In this document: positions 18,149-26,715 of the stretch, piece after piece
Position numbering within the stretch: the first letter of the stretch is position 1
Layout of the letters: every line of letters starts with the position of its first letter
Assembly: GCF_026725475.1 (NCBI RefSeq)
Contig: NZ_CP109967.1
Location: 248,001 to 312,000, forward strand
Direction of reading: 5' to 3'
DNA length: 64,000 nt
Source of the DNA: Catenovulum adriaticum
GTDB taxonomy: Bacteria > Pseudomonadota > Gammaproteobacteria > Enterobacterales > Alteromonadaceae
Notes under the pieces: model-generated
Told to the model about the DNA's origin: nothing
The model's database searches: none
The model's input: the letters and a program-made list of their open reading frames with translations, nothing else
Position numbers and translations under genes: made by a program

Positions 18149-20527
18149 ATGTACAAAAAAAATAAGCTAGCTGTTTTAATTGCTGGTTTGCTCCCGGTTA
18201 TGGCGGCAGCTCAGCAAATAAGCGGCACTATTGTGAATCAGCAGGGGCAGCCTGTAAGCAATGCGAGTATTAAAATTGAAGGTACAAGTTTACTGGCTAA
18301 AACCAATCAAAATGGTGAATTTAAAATAGCCAATTTAGCAGCCGGAGAAAATAAACTACATGTGGTTGCAAATGGGTTTGCGCATTTTCATCAGCACGTT
18401 TATGTACCCGAAAGTGGTTTAACCGATCATATGGTTAAACTAAAACGTTCACCTATTGAAGTGATTGACGTAGTCGCTTCGCCATTGCATATGTCTGTCA
18501 TGGAATCGGCCATTCCGGTGAATGTAATCGCAGGCGAAACTTTAAGACGGCAACAAGCCGCAACCTTAGGTGACAGTTTAGAAAAATTGGCAGGTGTTAA
18601 TACCAATTTTCATGGCAATGTGGCTAGTACACCTATTATTCGAGGTTTGAGTGGGCCGCGTGTTCTTATTGCGCAAAATGGTTTAGATGTAGGTGATGTA
18701 TCGCGTGTGGGCCCAGATCATTCAGTCTCAAGCGAAGCTTCAACCGCTAAACAAATTGAAGTTTTACGTGGGCCGGCCACGCTATTTTATGGAAGCGGTG
18801 CAATTGGTGGTGTAGTGAACGTGGTTGATGGACGGGTTCCTTCTGACAATGAAACGCGTGGTGAGTGGCAACTTGAAACCAGCTCCGTTAATTCAAAAAA
18901 ATTAGCTTCATTTAATGCCACGACGGGTTTTGATTCTGTTGCTTTTTATGCGGATGGATATTGGCGTGAAGCTGATGATTATGAAATACCGGATGGCACA
19001 GTAGAAAATAGTGCGGAAGAATCGAATGGTTTAACTTTAGGCACTAGTTACCTGTTGGACAATGGTCATGTTGGTATTTCAGTTGAGCAATTTAATCGAG
19101 AATACGGTATTCCGGGTCATAGTCATGGTGATGAAGATGAAGCAGAAAATGTATTTGCAGATTTAGACCAGACCCGTATTCAGTTTTTAGCAGAACTAGA
19201 TTTAACCAATCCTATATTTAACCAGCTCAATATTCGAGCTTCAAGTAGTGATTATGAGCATGCTGAAATAGAAAACGGCAATGTAGGCACAATATTCGAA
19301 AGTTCTTCTGAAGAGTTACAAGCAGAGCTGCATCATAATCCATTTTATGATTGGCGCGGTGGTGTTAGTTTTCACTATAAACACAGTGAGTTTTCTGCAC
19401 AGGGTTCGGAAGCATTCACACCACCTTCTACATCAGAAACATTTGCCATTGCTTTTATGGAAGAAAAACACATTGACAATGTTTTATTTCAATTAGGTGC
19501 GCGAATAGAGCAAGTTGAATTGAGCGCAAAGCAAGTATTATTGCCTGAGTTGTTGACCCATGCTCATGCTGATGAAATTGAGGATGAAGACAGTCATGAT
19601 CATGACGATCATGCTGAAGACACAGGCCATACGCAAGTTTACTCAGTTGAGCATAAATTTACACCAATGAGTTTTTCTGCGGGGGTCGTATGGGACTTTA
19701 TGCCTAATTATAATATGGGGTTATCGCTCTCTCGTTCACAAAGAGCGCCATCAGCCGCAGAGCTATTATCTTTTGGTCCGCATATTGGAACGCGATCATA
19801 TGAAGTGGGTGCTTTATTTGATTTAACAACATCGGGTGAAGAAGCTGAATTCGAGCTAAATCATCATGCAATCGAATTAGAAACTGCACATAATGTTGAT
19901 TTTACGTTGCGTAAAACACAAGGTGATATTGGTTTTGTGTTTAACGCTTTTTATAATCAAGTTGATAATTATTATTATCAAAGCGCGACTGGTTTGTTTG
20001 CAGAAGTATCACATGATCACAGCGAAGAGTCTGACGATGCGCATAATCATGAGGCGCACGATGAGCATGCATCTGAGCTACCTGTTTATGCGCTTCAAAC
20101 TGAAGATGTGATACTGCAAGGTTTTGAAACTCAAATTGCATGGCAGGTTAATGATGAATTTAAAGCCAGCTTATTTTCAGATTATGTGAGAGCGAAACTG
20201 CAAGACGGCGGCAATTTGCCACGGATCCCACCCTTACGATTAGGTACTCAGTTTAGTTATCAAAATGAACACTGGAATGCCCAACTGGATATTACCCGTT
20301 ATCAAGAGCAAGACAAAATTTCAAACTATGAGCCATCAACCGATGGCTATACCTTGGTAGATGCAAATGTCTCATATGATTTATCGTTATTTAATTTAGA
20401 TACTCAGTTATATCTAAAAGTAAAAAATTTAACCGATACTGACGCCAGAGTTCATACCTCTTTTCTTAAGGATTTAGCGCCGCGTCCCGGACGAGACGTG
20501 AGTGTAGGGGTCCGTGGTTATTTTTAA
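18149..20527 (+). CDS. TonB-dependent outer-membrane receptor, probable zinc uptake (ZnuD-like)
   Basis: 792 residues: signal peptide, CarboxypepD-regulatory-like beta domain (about 22-100), plug (about 112-228) and a 22-strand barrel ending in aromatic Phe. Extracellular loops are rich in His/Asp/Glu, notably HSHGDEDEAEN near 325, a long His/Asp block near 470-495 and another near 615-645. This pattern is seen in ZnuD-type zinc receptors. Two Zur-like boxes precede the gene and an AztD-like zinc-binding lipoprotein follows 49 bp later. Zinc is inferred from loops and regulation; another transition metal is possible. Confidence 0.85.
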   Translation: MYKKNKLAVLIAGLLPVMAAAQQISGTIVNQQGQPVSNASIKIEGTSLLAKTNQNGEFKIANLAAGENKLHVVANGFAHFHQHVYVPESGLTDHMVKLKRSPIEVIDVVASPLHMSVMESAIPVNVIAGETLRRQQAATLGDSLEKLAGVNTNFHGNVASTPIIRGLSGPRVLIAQNGLDVGDVSRVGPDHSVSSEASTAKQIEVLRGPATLFYGSGAIGGVVNVVDGRVPSDNETRGEWQLETSSVNSKKLASFNATTGFDSVAFYADGYWREADDYEIPDGTVENSAEESNGLTLGTSYLLDNGHVGISVEQFNREYGIPGHSHGDEDEAENVFADLDQTRIQFLAELDLTNPIFNQLNIRASSSDYEHAEIENGNVGTIFESSSEELQAELHHNPFYDWRGGVSFHYKHSEFSAQGSEAFTPPSTSETFAIAFMEEKHIDNVLFQLGARIEQVELSAKQVLLPELLTHAHADEIEDEDSHDHDDHAEDTGHTQVYSVEHKFTPMSFSAGVVWDFMPNYNMGLSLSRSQRAPSAAELLSFGPHIGTRSYEVGALFDLTTSGEEAEFELNHHAIELETAHNVDFTLRKTQGDIGFVFNAFYNQVDNYYYQSATGLFAEVSHDHSEESDDAHNHEAHDEHASELPVYALQTEDVILQGFETQIAWQVNDEFKASLFSDYVRAKLQDGGNLPRIPPLRLGTQFSYQNEHWNAQLDITRYQEQDKISNYEPSTDGYTLVDANVSYDLSLFNLDTQLYLKVKNLTDTDARVHTSFLKDLAPRPGRDVSVGVRGYF

Positions 20528-20576
20528 CCTTATCATCTTATTTTCATAAATTAATTGTTAAACAAGGATTAACAGC

Positions 20577-21992
20577 ATGAACAAAATGCATTTAAATTTA
20601 TTGGCAGCGACTATCAGTGCTTTACTCTTATCAGCCTGTGGTGATGCAGAAACCACAATAGTACAACAGGATTCAATAGAGTCTGGTGATGATCATGACC
20701 ATGATGACGAGCACGATCACGGAGATGGCTACGAAATTGAAAGTGCAGGCCGTTTGGCAGTTTTGTCGGCTGATGCTAATCAGACATACATCTATGATCT
20801 AGACGACAACAGTCTATTGGATAATTTTGCACTAACATACGCTTCATCCTCTTTATCATCTTCTGCTGGTTTTCGTTATGCGGTGATTAATAGCCGTGGC
20901 CAAGATCAAATAGAGTTTATTGATGGCGGTTTATGGCAAGAAGACCATGGTGAGCATTTGCACGGATATAAGCAAGACCCTGCACTTACAACTTATAAAT
21001 TAAACGGTAGCCGGCCAACGCATTTGGTTAAGCATGACGGCAAACTTGCGGTATTTTATGATGGTAATTCAGAAACAGGCGAAAATTCGTCAGTTCAGGT
21101 ATTGAGCGATTCAGGTATTGCGAATGAAACAGAAACGCTAGCTGAACTAACCTATGGTTTTAGTATGCATGGTGTGGCCGAGCCAAACGGCGAACATCTG
21201 ATAGCAACCATACGTCGTGATGATTCATTAAGTACCTCTGCTAATAAAGTTCTACCGGATCAAGTTGGTCTTTATCATTTGCATGATGGCGAATATGAGC
21301 AAGAACACGTTTTTGAACTCACTTGCCCTGATTTACATGGCGCGGCACAAAATGAAGCTTATCAAGCATTTGGCTGTAGTGATGGGGTATTAATTACGCA
21401 ATTCAATGAAAATGACCCTAGTTCAGCTAAGGTTGCGAACATTGACGTTTTAGATGGTGTGCGCGTTGGCACTCTATATGGGCATCATGATGTTAATAAT
21501 TTTATCGGCATTGCTTCTTCTCATGGTGGTGGGGCTGCTATTGTTTTGAATATTGACCCAGTTGGAAATTCAATGGAAGAAATAGATTGGCAGCCAGTGA
21601 CAGGTGCTCAACCAACTGCGTATTCATTTTCAGCAGATGGCGAACACTTTTTGATATTAGATAATCAAGGTTATTTAACCCTATTATCTGCTCATAATCA
21701 TGATGGTGAGCAACATTGGGAATTTGAAAAGCAAATTGATATCTCGGAAGAAGATGTTGCTGATATGCCAGAAGATTTGTCGTTTAAAATGAGTATTTCG
21801 CAAAATGAGCCTTTGGTATATATTGCCGATCCAATTAGCAAGCACATATTAACGATTGATATAGAGACTGCAGAAACGGTTTCTGATATTGAGTTAAACT
21901 ATATGCCAGCTTCTGTTACATGGTTAGGCATTAAAGAAGATGAACATGAGCACGAAGAAGATCACGATGAAGATCATGACCACGACCATTAA
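20577..21992 (+). CDS. AztD-like zinc-binding beta-propeller lipoprotein
   Basis: 471 residues with a lipobox (LLSAC, Cys21), then a His/Asp-rich stretch (about 39-51), a WD40-like seven-bladed propeller, and a His/Asp/Glu-rich tail ending DHDHDH. Motifs such as FSMHGVAEPNGEHLIA resemble the periplasmic zinc metallochaperone AztD, which passes zinc to an ABC substrate-binding protein; no aztABC genes are seen here. The histidine-rich ends suggest metal capture near the outer membrane. It is co-directional with the Zur-box receptor gene and presumably shares its promoter. Confidence 0.7.
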   Translation: MNKMHLNLLAATISALLLSACGDAETTIVQQDSIESGDDHDHDDEHDHGDGYEIESAGRLAVLSADANQTYIYDLDDNSLLDNFALTYASSSLSSSAGFRYAVINSRGQDQIEFIDGGLWQEDHGEHLHGYKQDPALTTYKLNGSRPTHLVKHDGKLAVFYDGNSETGENSSVQVLSDSGIANETETLAELTYGFSMHGVAEPNGEHLIATIRRDDSLSTSANKVLPDQVGLYHLHDGEYEQEHVFELTCPDLHGAAQNEAYQAFGCSDGVLITQFNENDPSSAKVANIDVLDGVRVGTLYGHHDVNNFIGIASSHGGGAAIVLNIDPVGNSMEEIDWQPVTGAQPTAYSFSADGEHFLILDNQGYLTLLSAHNHDGEQHWEFEKQIDISEEDVADMPEDLSFKMSISQNEPLVYIADPISKHILTIDIETAETVSDIELNYMPASVTWLGIKEDEHEHEEDHDEDHDHDH

Positions 21993-22025
21993 TATAAATT
22001 GAGTTTATACTCATAAGTCATTTCA

Positions 22026-22064
22026 CCCACAAACTAATCCGCAGCCAGTGTATTAGTTTGTGGG
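22026..22064 (+). terminator. Terminator-like hairpin after the zinc operon
   Basis: A 13-bp perfect stem (CCCACAAACTAAT / ATTAGTTTGTGGG) with a 13-base loop lies 33 bases after the AztD-like gene. There is no strong T run, so termination efficiency is uncertain. Confidence 0.55.
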
Positions 22065-22194
22065 CTTATCTAATATCCTTATCTTTTATTTTAATTTGCC
22101 CACGCCAGCAGTAATAAATAAAATTAAGCGTTAGCAACATACGTCATATCATGTTTTTTCAAATTACTCATTTTTGCTTAGAGTATATTACTAT

Positions 22195-22232
22195 ATTAGT
22201 TAAAATACGCTTTAGCCCGAGTTGAGGTTAGT
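22195..22232. repeat. Solo end of the 30.7-kb MITE family
   Basis: About 36 bases (TTAGTTAAAATACGC... to ...GAGTTGAGGTTA) align with the right end of the element at 30701-30947, with scattered mismatches. No matching left end is recognisable nearby. It lies directly in the promoter region of the Rof-like gene. Confidence 0.55.
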
Positions 22233-22256
22233 TATCATTTTAGTTGGAGTATACAA

Positions 22257-22514
22257 GTGCCAATTCGTATTAGTTGTGATCAATATGATTATTTTGAAAT
22301 TGTGTGTATGCGACAATCCTTTATTCAGCTCACTTTAGAAAATAGCCAAATTGAAGTTGGCTATGCGCTAGATCTAATCTTTGATTCAAAGCATCAATGC
22401 GAAATGCTAAAATTAAAGCATGCCGGACAAACTAAATTGATTGATTTATCAAAAATTAAGAAGCTCGAGGCTGTTAATAATAACGCGGCTCATAATTTTA
22501 GTATTCAATTTTAG
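22257..22514 (+). CDS. Rof-like Rho-binding antiterminator family protein
   Basis: 85 residues with the layout of E. coli Rof/YaeO: I-x-C-D-x-Y-D near the start (ISCDQYDYFEIVC), a beta strand with QLTLEN, then the LIDLSKIKKLE strand (Rof: LRLDKI). Rof binds Rho and blocks its primary RNA site. The start is GTG with TTGGAGT 8-13 bases upstream. A solo MITE end sits just before it. Family call by pattern only; the binding partner has not been shown. Confidence 0.65.
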   Translation: MPIRISCDQYDYFEIVCMRQSFIQLTLENSQIEVGYALDLIFDSKHQCEMLKLKHAGQTKLIDLSKIKKLEAVNNNAAHNFSIQF

Positions 22515-22563
22515 CCGTTTTTAGATGAAACAAATAAAAATAATTAGATAAAAGAGAGTAACA

Positions 22564-23670
22564 ATGAAAAACATAAAGTTATTGAGCTATTTTATTTTAG
22601 CCTTTATTCAATTTTATGGCATGAGTACCAGTTATGCACTGCAGCTTATTTCAGCCGATAACGAACGTTTTTTATATACTGGCCGGGTTGAATATTCTGA
22701 GCCAAAAAAACCAGTATTATCGTGGCCAGGGACCAGTGTTAAAGCCAATATTTCTGGTGATAAACTGGTACTGATAATGGATGATGAAAACGGTAAAAAT
22801 TATTTTAATGTGATTGTTGATGGCCAAGACCAATTCCCAGCTGTGATTGAGCTCAAAGCTGGTTTGCATGAATATGATTTAAGTTATTTATTGTCGGGGA
22901 AAAATCAAAAAATAACCCAAATTGAAATTTTTAAACGCACAGAAGGGCATGAGGGTGGCACACAATTTTTGGGATTAAAATTAGCAGATAAAGCAAAAAT
23001 ATTATCCCCACCACAAGCGCTTTCACGTAAAATTGCCTTTTTTGGTGATTCAATTACTTCAGGCATGGGTAATGAAGGCGCGAATAATGGTAAAGACGAT
23101 TTAGTGTCTGAAAAGAATCATTACTGGTCCTACGCTGCGATTACAGCTCGTAATTTAAATGCTCAATTTCATACAGTTTCATTAAGTGGAATTGGCTTTA
23201 TGGTCAGTTGGTTTGACTTTATTATGCCCGAATATTATCAGCAAATATCTGCATCGGGTAATAATGATACACAGTGGGACTTTAGCCAATGGCAACCCGA
23301 TGTTGTGGTAGTTAATTTAGGTCAGAATGATAGCTGGTTAATTGATAACGAAAAACGATTACAACCTGAACCTAGCGAACGCGATATTATTAATGCTTAT
23401 AAATCTTTTATGATTAATTTAAAAACGCATTATCCAAACGCACAATTTATATCAGCGTTGGGTAGTATGGATGCAACTAAACCAAGTCGAAAACATTGGA
23501 TTAGATATATTAAAACCGCTGTAAATGAACTTAATCAAGCTAACAAAACTTCAAATATAGCCTTTATCACATTTGATTTTAATGGGTTTCAAGGCCATCC
23601 AAGAGTGGCGCAACATATTAAAAATGCAGATAAACTCACAACTAAAATTAAATCTTTAATGCAGTGGTGA
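22564..23670 (+). CDS. SGNH/GDSL esterase, CE2-like carbohydrate acetylesterase
   Basis: 368 residues: signal peptide (to about 25), N-terminal jelly roll (about 28-150), then an SGNH hydrolase domain. Catalytic Ser163 is in FFGDSITSG, the oxyanion Asn in NLGQNDS and the catalytic His in FQGHPR near residue 342. This two-domain order matches CE2 esterases that remove acetyl groups from plant or algal polysaccharides. It lies 49 bp after the Rof-like gene and is convergent with mrpG. It may serve acetylated glycans; the substrate is unknown. Confidence 0.78.
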   Translation: MKNIKLLSYFILAFIQFYGMSTSYALQLISADNERFLYTGRVEYSEPKKPVLSWPGTSVKANISGDKLVLIMDDENGKNYFNVIVDGQDQFPAVIELKAGLHEYDLSYLLSGKNQKITQIEIFKRTEGHEGGTQFLGLKLADKAKILSPPQALSRKIAFFGDSITSGMGNEGANNGKDDLVSEKNHYWSYAAITARNLNAQFHTVSLSGIGFMVSWFDFIMPEYYQQISASGNNDTQWDFSQWQPDVVVVNLGQNDSWLIDNEKRLQPEPSERDIINAYKSFMINLKTHYPNAQFISALGSMDATKPSRKHWIRYIKTAVNELNQANKTSNIAFITFDFNGFQGHPRVAQHIKNADKLTTKIKSLMQW

Positions 23671-23694
23671 TATATCCGACAGCAAGCTGGCTCA

Positions 23695-23722
23695 AAATAA
23701 CCCAAAACCCTTTGGGTTATTT
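23695..23722. terminator. Bidirectional terminator between esterase and mrpG
   Basis: A 12-bp perfect stem (AAATAACCCAAA / TTTGGGTTATTT) with a 4-base loop has A and T runs on the two sides, as expected for convergent genes. The mrpG stop codon lies inside the right arm. Confidence 0.8.
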
Positions 23723-24046
23723 TTCAATATTGTTTAACCCTTTAGTTCGAGCTTCAGCTTTTAAATTATGATGAATTGCTGATTTAATTAACATATAACC
23801 ACTAATAGGCGCAGTAATTAGTAAAAATACCGAGATTAAAATTTCTTTAAAACTAAAGTCTCCATGGGTCACTGAAAAATAAACCATGCCTGCAATTAGT
23901 ATACAAGCCATTCCTAAAGTGGTGGCTTTAGTTGGGCCATGCAAACGCATAAAAAAGTCAGGCATTTTGACTAAACCAACGGAGCCGATTAAAATTAAAC
24001 TGCCGCCAATTAATAATAAAATTGAAATTATCCATTCGTATATCAT
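23717..24046 (-). CDS. mrpG: Na+/H+ antiporter subunit MrpG
   Basis: 109 residues with three membrane helices and the PhaG/MnhG family core (GSVGLVKMPDFFMRLHGPTKATTLG). It is a small subunit of the Mrp complex exporting Na+ in exchange for H+. It is last in the operon and overlaps mrpF by one base. Confidence 0.93.
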   Translation of the reverse strand: MIYEWIISILLLIGGSLILIGSVGLVKMPDFFMRLHGPTKATTLGMACILIAGMVYFSVTHGDFSFKEILISVFLLITAPISGYMLIKSAIHHNLKAEARTKGLNNIEK

Positions 24047-24315
24047 TATTCTATCAAATCGCCTCTTAATAAATATTTACATAAAGCCACTGTGCTAACA
24101 AATCCTAGCATGGCAATTAATAGCGCGGCTTCAAAATACAAACTGGTATCGTTATGCACACCATATAAAACAATTACCGCTATAGTATTAATGTACATAG
24201 TATCAAGTGCCAAAATACGATCAGGAATAGACGGACCTTTAATTAAGCGCCATACGTTGAGCAGCAAGGCGACGCCTAGCATTGCAAATACAATAATAAT
24301 CACTGTGCCTAACAT
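24046..24315 (-). CDS. mrpF: Na+/H+ antiporter subunit MrpF
   Basis: 89 residues with three helices and the family motif GPSIPDRILALDTMYIN. It is needed for Mrp assembly or activity in characterised systems. The start overlaps mrpE by 7 bases. Confidence 0.93.
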   Translation of the reverse strand: MLGTVIIIVFAMLGVALLLNVWRLIKGPSIPDRILALDTMYINTIAVIVLYGVHNDTSLYFEAALLIAMLGFVSTVALCKYLLRGDLIE

Positions 24316-24845
24316 TGGAATATCTCCTTTAGCGGGGCTTCGTAACGTTGCTTAATTTCCTGAATTAACTCATTTTCATTTTTTAAATCTAATACATGTA
24401 TCAATAAGTATTTTTGCTCAAGGTTAGCATTATCAATATGATTTTCAGTAACAGGGTAAACTTCTGCACTGACCGTACCTGGGGTTAATGAGACCGTGCT
24501 CGCAAGTAGAGTAATAGGCAAAGCTTCGGTCATATCTAACGGCACTTTTACAAAAGCTGGACGCAATTTTTTATTAGGTCCTAAAATTAAAATAGCGACT
24601 TGGACATTAGCCGTAATAATATCGTACAGCACAGTTAACAACTGCTTGAGTGCTAACAAAGGCTTATTAACAAATGCGTGTTCATCTCGAAAAGGCTCAG
24701 TGAGCAAAGGGATCACAAATGCCAGTACGCTACCTAAAATTAAATGACCAACAGATACACTATTGTTGAGTAATAGCCAAACCAAAAGCAATAATAAACT
24801 GGTCGCAGGCGCTGGAAATATTTTTAAAGCGGTTGCTCGATTCAT
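24309..24845 (-). CDS. mrpE: Na+/H+ antiporter subunit MrpE
   Basis: 178 residues with N-terminal membrane helices and a cytoplasmic C-terminal domain of the MnhE/PhaE family (ITLLASTVSLTPGTVSAEV). It overlaps mrpD by 4 bases (ATGA), implying translational coupling. Confidence 0.93.
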   Translation of the reverse strand: MNRATALKIFPAPATSLLLLLVWLLLNNSVSVGHLILGSVLAFVIPLLTEPFRDEHAFVNKPLLALKQLLTVLYDIITANVQVAILILGPNKKLRPAFVKVPLDMTEALPITLLASTVSLTPGTVSAEVYPVTENHIDNANLEQKYLLIHVLDLKNENELIQEIKQRYEAPLKEIFQC

Positions 24846-26362
24846 GATAAGCCTCCAACTGTTTGGGTTAATAGTTGAATATTATGCAATTGCATAGCAG
24901 CATCCTGACAAAATTTAGTAAGCGGTTTGGCAAATATAACCATTAAAGGGGATGCCAATACTAATGCATAAGTGGCAACTAATTGAGCAGGATGAACGGC
25001 TTTAGCATTGTTGACATCAGCTTTATCTGTTGGCGAGTTTTTATTTTGCCAAAATACAATTGAACCAGCTCGGGTAATCGCAATTAATAAAATTAAGCTA
25101 GCGGTAAGGTAAACAGGCCAAAACGATTGATAAGCTTGATGTTCGTAAGTTGTTTTTAGTATCCAAATTTTTCCGACAAAACCAGACAAAGGGGGCATAC
25201 CGATTACCGATAATGCGGCAATAAAAAAACCAAAACCTAAAATAAACGGTTGGTTAATGGCGCGACCTGTTGTAATTCTGTCTGCAACTTTTCCGCGCTG
25301 GCGTGCAATTAAATCAACTAATAAAAAGAGTGCTGCACAGACAAGTGTTGAGTGGACTAAATAATAAATGGCAGCTGCGGTTGCATTAACCTGTTGCAAG
25401 CTGACTAATGCGGCCAACGTACCAACAGAAACTAATACTAAATTAGACACTAATTTGCGCATATTTTGACTGGCTAAAACGCCAATAGCGCCAACTACTA
25501 TAGTGGCTAAAGCCGCAATCCAAATTACATTTTGTCCCATGGCTGCTAGCTGGCCGCTATTTTCGGCAAATAATAAATTATAAACGCGTAATAAAGAGTA
25601 AATCCCAACCTTAGTCATAATCGCGAATAATGCGGCAATCACAGGCATAGCCGTTGAATATGTATTAGGCAACCATAAATGAAGCGGTAGCAAGGCAGCT
25701 TTCAACGCAAATACGATTAATAAAAGTGAGCCCCCAATTTTAGCAATATAAACATCATCGCCGGTAAGTTGGCTTATTTTATTGGCCATGTCTACCATAT
25801 TTAGGCTGCCAACGACACCGTATAAGGTGCCCAGAGCAATTAAAAATATTGCAGAACCTATCAAGTTAATCACCACATAATGCAAGGCTGCGCGGGTATT
25901 TTGTTTGTCGCCAGCATGCATTAGCAGCGCATATGAAGCTATTAGTAATACTTCAAAAAATACAAATAAATTAAAAATATCGCCTGTTAAAAACGCGCCA
26001 TTTACACCCATCATTAAAAACTGAACTAAAGGATGAAAAAAGTTACCTTTATTATCATCTCCGGCGCAGCTGTATAATACGCAACAACAGGTTAAAAACG
26101 CCGTTAAACTGGTTAAAATTACAGCCAATTGATCAGCCAACAAGACAATACCAAAAGGCGCTTGCCAGTTGCCTATAGCATAGCTTATTGGCCCCTGAGC
26201 AATTACTTGGCACAATACAATCAGGCTAATAGCTAACGTAATAAGTGATAAGCAACAGGCAGAAATACGACGAATTGCTACGTTTTTACCACACGGGGGT
26301 AATAACAAAAATAGCGCGCTAATAAGCGGAAATAAAATGAGAAAAACGACTAAGTGCTGCAT
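24842..26362 (-). CDS. mrpD: Na+/H+ antiporter subunit MrpD
   Basis: 506 residues and about 14 helices, homologous to NuoL/M/N-type proton channels. Seen: FFEVLLIASYALLMH with the conserved channel Glu, the central Lys region ALKAALLPLHLWLPNTYSTAMPV, and PPLSGFVGKIWIL. It is thought to carry one of the ion paths of the complex. It lies 2 bp from mrpC. Confidence 0.94.
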   Translation of the reverse strand: MQHLVVFLILFPLISALFLLLPPCGKNVAIRRISACCLSLITLAISLIVLCQVIAQGPISYAIGNWQAPFGIVLLADQLAVILTSLTAFLTCCCVLYSCAGDDNKGNFFHPLVQFLMMGVNGAFLTGDIFNLFVFFEVLLIASYALLMHAGDKQNTRAALHYVVINLIGSAIFLIALGTLYGVVGSLNMVDMANKISQLTGDDVYIAKIGGSLLLIVFALKAALLPLHLWLPNTYSTAMPVIAALFAIMTKVGIYSLLRVYNLLFAENSGQLAAMGQNVIWIAALATIVVGAIGVLASQNMRKLVSNLVLVSVGTLAALVSLQQVNATAAAIYYLVHSTLVCAALFLLVDLIARQRGKVADRITTGRAINQPFILGFGFFIAALSVIGMPPLSGFVGKIWILKTTYEHQAYQSFWPVYLTASLILLIAITRAGSIVFWQNKNSPTDKADVNNAKAVHPAQLVATYALVLASPLMVIFAKPLTKFCQDAAMQLHNIQLLTQTVGGLS

Positions 26363-26364
26363 GG

Positions 26365-26715
26365 TTAGTTTCTCTTACCTGTTTTTAAAGCCGGCTGTTC
26401 TTGGCTGTTGACATAATCATTACCTAAATCGGCACGGGCTCGAATCGCTAAAATAACCGCAAAAGCAGTCATTGCAAAACCAATCACAATGGCAGTTAAC
26501 ACCAAGGCTTGCGGCAGTGGATCTGCGTATTCAGTACTATTGCTTAAAATAGCGGCTTTATTTATCCATAACCGGCCGGATGCAAACAAAAATAAATTAA
26601 CCGCATACGATAACATCGTTAGCCCAAGTACAATGGGAAAGCTTCGTGCTCTTAATATTAAAAAAATACCACAGGCGACTAATACCCCAACACAAATTGA
26701 ATATAACAATTCCAT
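26365..26715 (-). CDS. mrpC: Na+/H+ antiporter subunit MrpC
   Basis: 116 residues with three helices, NuoK-like (LGLTMLSYAVNLFLF, DPLPQALVLTAIVIGFAMTA). Its start overlaps the mrpA stop (TAATG). Confidence 0.94.
   Translation of the reverse strand: MELLYSICVGVLVACGIFLILRARSFPIVLGLTMLSYAVNLFLFASGRLWINKAAILSNSTEYADPLPQALVLTAIVIGFAMTAFAVILAIRARADLGNDYVNSQEQPALKTGKRN

Noticed and set aside
19704..20141. Small frames opposite or within the TonB receptor
   Set aside because: Products of the His/Asp-rich repeats in other frames.
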